Source: Hippophae tibetana
Taxonomy: Eukaryota; Streptophyta; Magnoliopsida; Rosales; Elaeagnaceae
Reading direction: 5' to 3'
Length of the DNA: 64,000 nt
NCBI GenBank assembly: GCA_037013495.1
Contig: CM072805.1
Span: forward strand, 22,470,669-22,534,668
A program made the translations under genes and the position numbers. The stretch's first letter is position 1. Each line of letters opens with the position of its first letter. Positions 58,816 to 64,000 of this stretch are shown piece after piece. The notes beneath the pieces are model-generated. The model saw only the letters and a program-made list of their open reading frames with translations. It did no database searches and was not told the DNA's origin.

Positions 58816-61800
58816 TGTTGTCACTTATGTTTTTGGTTTCTTTCGGCTACATGTATTTATGGAAAGTACTAGGTAATTTTTGGAACAAAAAATGTGACTT
58901 TTTACCACCTCCCTACCAAGCTCACCAAGGACCTCGCCATAGGTGGTGGCGAGGTGGTTGGTAAGGTGGAAAATTTGAGTTCTATAAATACCCTAATTTC
59001 TTCTTCTTAGGTATCCTGAAAATGCAGTGAAGCTTTGTCAAATTGATATTTCATTTTTTCTATTTTTTGGATCACTAATACCTTAAGTGTTATTTGGCAT
59101 TAGTGATTCGTAGTTTTGTGAGAAAAACTATGCTTGTGAGTACTCGAGACGTTGTTAGCTAGTTAGTGTAAAATAGAGTTTCTAAGGTGTGAATGCTTAA
59201 AACTATTTTATTGATGTTGTGAGAACTTCTTTGTGAGAATGAGCTAAGTTAAATGCTTTGAGTTATCATATCTCTTGTGGTGTGCAATAAGAGATAGGGT
59301 GTTTGAGTTTGAGGGTGATCCTTAAGAGTATGAGTTGTTACACTTCTAGTTATCAGTCTCTGGTTACTAATCATACCACATTTGGTGGTATGGGCTTTGG
59401 AGGAGAGTTGAGTTCACGAGTTGAACTAGGTCATTACATAAATAGCAAGCAAAAATAGTAATATGCAGTTAGGATGGAGGTCTTAACTAATAGAGATAAT
59501 ATTGGTTTTGTTTCTTTTAGAGTTGTAATTGTTATATTGATTAGTTGATTGTTTGATGCTAAGTGATTACCTTAAGGTGCCCGAGGGTGTTACCACCTAA
59601 ATAGGGTTTCTATATGGGTTTACCTTGTTATATCTAGTGTTATACATGCTCGAATGTGTGGCTAGTACAATCAGAGTTTAAATGGTGTATATTTTTACAT
59701 ATTGAAGTTTAAACTCTAATTAGGAAGCTTTTAATATTTATCATTAGCTTTCTATTTACTAAATTCTATCTACTGCTTTATTACACTACCTATCTATATT
59801 TATTTATACTACAATTGTGATTATTAGACAGGTTTTTTTATCTCCAATGTTTATGAGGTTGGGTTGAGTTCTTAAGGAGTCAACATCTCCTTAACTTGAT
59901 TGTGTATTGGGTCTTGGATTCCTTCTTAGTAGACATGCGTGTTTAGATTGTATGTTAGTATTATATGCATACATGCTTGGTGCAAGTTTCTAAGGAATAT
60001 ATATCTTCTTATCCTAGATGTGTATCAGGTGTTCGACTCTTTATTAGGATTTGTTATGTATGTTTAATTGCACGCTATGAAAGTAAAATCATTATTTATT
60101 GAATATATTTCCACATATGAAGTCTTGAAGTGATTGAAAATTGTTTTAGCTTTTTGGTATGTATGCATATATCAAGAGTTGAGTATTGTTTGACATGTAA
60201 GCATGTTGCTAGTCTGGATAGGAGTTTGTGAGTCATTCTGTCACTAGTATGTATTCTATAGATTGTTATTATTACATCTGCTAGTTGTTTTTATTGATTA
60301 TTGAATATAGCATATTGGTTTATACTTTTTTTATGTTAATTACTTAATTCATATTGTAAGGCCCGCTTGACGGAATTGATATAGAGCTCACAAAAAGATT
60401 CCATAGGTTGACATTTTCACCTCTCATCTAGGTTTCGATTATCTATTTGAGTCAGACCAACGTATGAGAATCTTTAATTGGTATCAAAGCAGGTCACCCT
60501 TGTTTAGGCTTAACCATCTAGGTGCTGGATCCTATAGCTTTATCTATACATACATATAACTTGTATGTTTGTGCCATTTTAGCTTTACTTGTATGGGCTG
60601 TTATTATGTGAAATTGTTATCCCAATGAACCTTTATTATTTACATGTTCTCTCTTTTCTTTTTCATGCATATGTCTTTCTCTCTCTGCTTCTTTATCATG
60701 TATAGTATGTTAATTGCTTTATTTGCTACTATACCGTATTGTTTGAACCTTTCCTTGTATTTTCTCCTACTAATTGCTTCGAGATGCTCTTTTTGTGTGT
60801 TTGCCTTACTATGTACTTCTTTTGTGGTTGTTTGCATGAGCATTATGTCACATGCTTGTCAGTATGTAGTATCAAAGTATTAGGATCTTTCTTCTTACAA
60901 TATTGTCAATTATATGTTATGCCATATAGAATGCATCTCTTTTGTTTTACTAGGTTCTTCCACCTAATATTTGGGTGTTAGTTCTCTGTTTGTCTCCTAC
61001 TGATTATTGTTCATATTTTGCCTTCACTTCCTTCTCTTATTCTTTAGATGTCTATGTGGAGAATTCTAAGGTATGTTAAAAGTTTGAATACAAGGTTTAC
61101 CATATGAATTTTCATGTCATATAGATTATTTACCTATCTTTAGGACTCTTGACTTAAATGCATTATTATGACTAAACTTGTGCATTTTGTTGGCATTTCT
61201 AGTGTTTGGGTATTAACTCTGTCTAAGTATGTCTCTTGTTTTTGTGTTGGAACCTAAAATTTTCTTACATGCTTAGATGTTTTTATAGAATCCTTTATTT
61301 CTTATCTTTCTTGGGAATGTTACTATGTTGCTCATTAGTTAATCAATTTCATTCCTTCTCTTAACTAACGACGGTGTGAGTGTTGACGATGATGTCATTT
61401 AAGGAAACTATGTGTAGTTTGCTGCCTTTTCTCTTTCGAGAGGCAACATTGTATGGTTTGTACAGATAATATTTCTTGGCATACTTCCTTATCTTTTTGG
61501 CCTATGATTTTCTTTGAGGTCATGCTTGTCATATTAGTTATGTGTTGTTATGTTGTTTGTTTATCTGAACTGTGTTTACCTTCCTTTACTGTTGTAAAAA
61601 TTAAAAAATATATATATTTGTCTATGGTTGGTTGATATTCTCTTTTTCTCCTTTCTCTCTCTTCTCAGAATTTTTCTACATGTTCTTATGTCCTTCTAAA
61701 TTTCTGCATTTGAAATAAAAAAAAAATTGAGGGACCTTTGATGTTTTATGGTTGGCATGATTTTGACTTAAATTGAAATAAATCTATTTTGATATATGTA

Positions 61801-64000
61801 TATCTTGAATTGTATTTATGAGTAAATTCTTGTTGTCTTCTTAAAATGAATTATTTCTTATACATGTGTCTTAACATTGTGATTTTGCATGTTTTTTTTG
61901 GAACTATGTGTGGATTCTTGCTTAAATAATTTGTATACCTATAACAATCTTTAGAATCCACGTGTACTGTCTTTCTAGATGAAATCATAGTTGCTACTTA
62001 GATAGAAAGATGATTTAGGCCATCTTTCAACCATTTGATTCTTCTTGCCACCCTTATCTACTTATCTTCAACTTCCCTTCTTAAGCTTTTTTTGTTATAC
62101 CTTTGCTTCTTTGCACCTACTACCTTGCTTAAATATTAAATCCCACTTACTGGCACTTTTTTTTGTACTTTGACATGTTGAATGTCTTTGTTTGGAATTA
62201 TTTGTGTTACTCTCAAGCTTAAAAAAAGGAGAAAGAAAGAAAAAAGAAAAAAAAAGATAAAGATAAAGTATAAAGAAATAAAGATAAAGATAAAGATAAA
62301 GGAAAAAAAATAGGGATGAATAATGGATAAATTGCATATGAAAAAGATCTCATGTTTAGGAAATTTATAAGTGTTTCAAAATTGAGAAGTAAAAAAGAAA
62401 AGATCCTATGTTTAAGGGATTATCTTTTATGGTTATGAGCTTTTTGCTTAAAGTGAAAGTATGTTTGTTTAAAGGTGTGCCTTTGCTTAAATTTTTCTTC
62501 TTCTCTATTCAAAACTCAACCTTTCTTTACAAGCTTTGAAAGTCATATTGATTTCTTCTGAGCTTGCACTTAGAAAGAGGCTACACATGGACCTATAAAG
62601 TTTGATACAATTTAAGTCTATATTTCCATTTACTTGATTCAATTAAGTATTTCTTGATGACATATAAAGTAAGCATATTTTGCATAGCACATTCTGAGCA
62701 CGAAATCAATTTTTTAGTCATACTCCTATTTGGATGCATTATGGATTGATGGCCTTGTGAATATTTTAGTTAAGTGTATTTTTTAATCTAGGGACATTCT
62801 TGTTCTTTGAACTTACTCAGTTTCATTTCCTCTTTCTACTTCAAGTGTGTTGTGTGTAATAGTGTTGAGTTCCCTATTATAGAGGATAGGATGAGTTGAT
62901 TCATGAATTTGGATAGAGCACGCAAGATGGATGCACTAGGAGTAGATGTGCCTTTTGGGTTTTGGTGTGTGTCATTGTGTCATTCAATGGAAAAAACAAC
63001 TTTAGGACATCTTTGTGCTCATCTCATATTTGATAAGTATATGTATTTAGTTATGCAATGTTTTAGCATGGAAAGCTATAAAGGAAGAATGTAAGTCTCA
63101 TTGTACTCATGTTTGTGTACTGACTTCATATGTATAAAACACTATGTATGTTTTCTTTTTTACTTAGTGTTATTATGGATCAATAATTCACACACACACA
63201 CACATAGTTAGGTACACTTTGTATGCGAGTATGTTTACACATCACAATATTGGTTTTCATAGTGTTCACGCTTACTCCTCGATGTCACTTGTGTTTTTGG
63301 TTAGTTTCATGGATATTTATGGAAAGTACTCAATAATTTTTTAAACAAAAAAATGTAAATTTTTACCACCTCGTCACCTTGAGGTGAAAATTTTGAGTTT
63401 TATAAATATCCTTCCATTTCTTCTTATTTGGTATCTATAAGAATGCAGCGAAGCTCTGCCAAATTGACATCTCATTTTTCTGTTTTTGAATCACTAATAC
63501 CTTAAATTTTGTTCGATATTAATGATTCGTGATTATGTGAGCAAAATAATGTCTTGTGAGTTTAGAGTACTCGAGACGGTATTTGCTAATTAGTGTAAAA
63601 TAGTGAGAACTTCTTTGTAAGATTGAGCTAAGTTAAATGCTTTGAGTTCTCATATCTCTTTATGTGTACAAAAAGAGATAGGGCATTTGAGTTTGAGAAT
63701 GGTCCTTAAGAATGTGATTTGTTACACTTCTAGTTATTGGTTTGTGTTTATTGATCACACCACATTTGGTGGTGTGGGATTTGGAAGAGAGTCGGGTTCA
63801 AGAGTCGAATCTAGTTGTTACGGAAGTAGCAAGCAAAAGCAACAATAGATAGTTAGAATAGAGGTTCCAACTGGTAGAGGTAATATTGGTTTTATTTCTT
63901 TTAGAGTTGTAACTATTATATTGATTAATGGATTGCTTGTTGTTGAGTATTTTCCTTAAGCAACCCAAAAATGTTACCATATTAATAGGGTTTCTATGTG
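58816..64000 (+). mobile_element. LARD-like non-autonomous LTR retrotransposon, cut by the window end
   Basis: The 5' LTR is about 58816-60476 and the 3' LTR starts at about 63283 and runs off the window. Both share a start near TGTCACTT, TTATGGAAAGTACT, a TATA box (58983-58990 and 63401-63408), AATGCAG(T/C)GAAGCT, CTCGAGACG and AGGGTTTCTAT. The PBS TGGTATCAAAGC is at 60479-60490. The 2.8-kb internal region has no gag or pol in any frame, so the element must be mobilised in trans. The LTRs differ clearly (many substitutions and indels), so it is not recent. Confidence 0.82.
60491..63282 (+). other. Internal region of the LARD-like element, non-coding
   Basis: T-rich plus strand with only short chance ORFs, several of them hydrophobic because of T-richness (60644-60883, 61453-61635). 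An AAAGAT-type simple repeat lies at 62219-62312 and (CA)8 at 63189-63204. No polypurine tract is clear before the 3' LTR. Confidence 0.65.

Noticed and set aside
60644..60981. Hydrophobic plus-strand ORFs resembling membrane proteins
   Set aside because: T-rich internal LARD sequence gives Phe/Leu/Ser-rich frames by chance; two overlapping frames look equally hydrophobic.

Overview
This is AT-rich nuclear DNA from a flowering plant, most likely a eudicot; the species cannot be fixed from sequence alone. The evidence is GT-AG introns in plant-specific gene families (PIRL leucine-rich-repeat protein, PB1-domain protein, PADRE/DUF4228 protein) and plant transposon families (Copia, chromovirus Gypsy, L1-type LINE, MULE, plant mobile domain, LARD/TRIM-like LTR elements, an endogenous caulimovirid). 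Most single-frame ORFs in the window are chance or antisense ORFs.

Layout. 1-215 is the end of an LTR whose family reappears at 58.8-64 kb. 1.7-2.1 kb carries a repeat-rich promoter-like or LTR-like segment that points into the 3' end of a PIRL gene (2373-4759, minus, three exons). 5-11 kb is AT-rich intergenic DNA with a broken Copia element (about 8.38-10.35 kb, minus). A two-exon PB1 gene lies at 11197-11920 (minus) with a clear TATA box. 12-27 kb is gene-poor; it holds a 108-bp duplication ending in a 48-bp-arm palindrome (15.1-15.36 kb), a 31-bp minisatellite (18.14-18.29 kb), a decayed plant-mobile-domain gene (18.9-19.24 kb, plus) and a decayed FAR1-type MULE transposase (about 20.95-19.96 kb, minus). 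A PADRE-domain gene (27046-27717) and a 12-exon proline-rich/RS-rich gene (28753-35647), both minus, are the last intact host genes.

37.5-64 kb is a transposon graveyard. It holds two captured host-gene fragments, one the C-terminus of alpha-tubulin (37.54-38.09 kb), a truncated Copia (38.4-41.28 kb, plus), a decayed endogenous caulimovirid (46.74-42.4 kb, minus), and a four-deep nest. An L1-like LINE (47.05-58.8 kb in three pieces) was hit by a chromovirus Gypsy (TSD GAAAC) and by a short non-autonomous LTR element (TSD CTTTG). The Gypsy gag was hit by an LTR-like insert. One LTR of the short element was hit by a 1.8-kb solo LTR (TSD CAAAG). A LARD-like element (58.8 kb to beyond the window end) closes the window.

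The host genes show no operon-like or pathway relation. All four are on the minus strand: a putative intracellular LRR scaffold, a PB1 interaction protein, a PADRE stress-type protein and a putative nuclear RS protein. No clearly new biological system is evident. The strongest observations are the datable nested insertion stack, the captured tubulin tail beside a Copia, and the PMD/MULE/minisatellite cluster. Exon borders, reading frames and alignments were worked out by eye.
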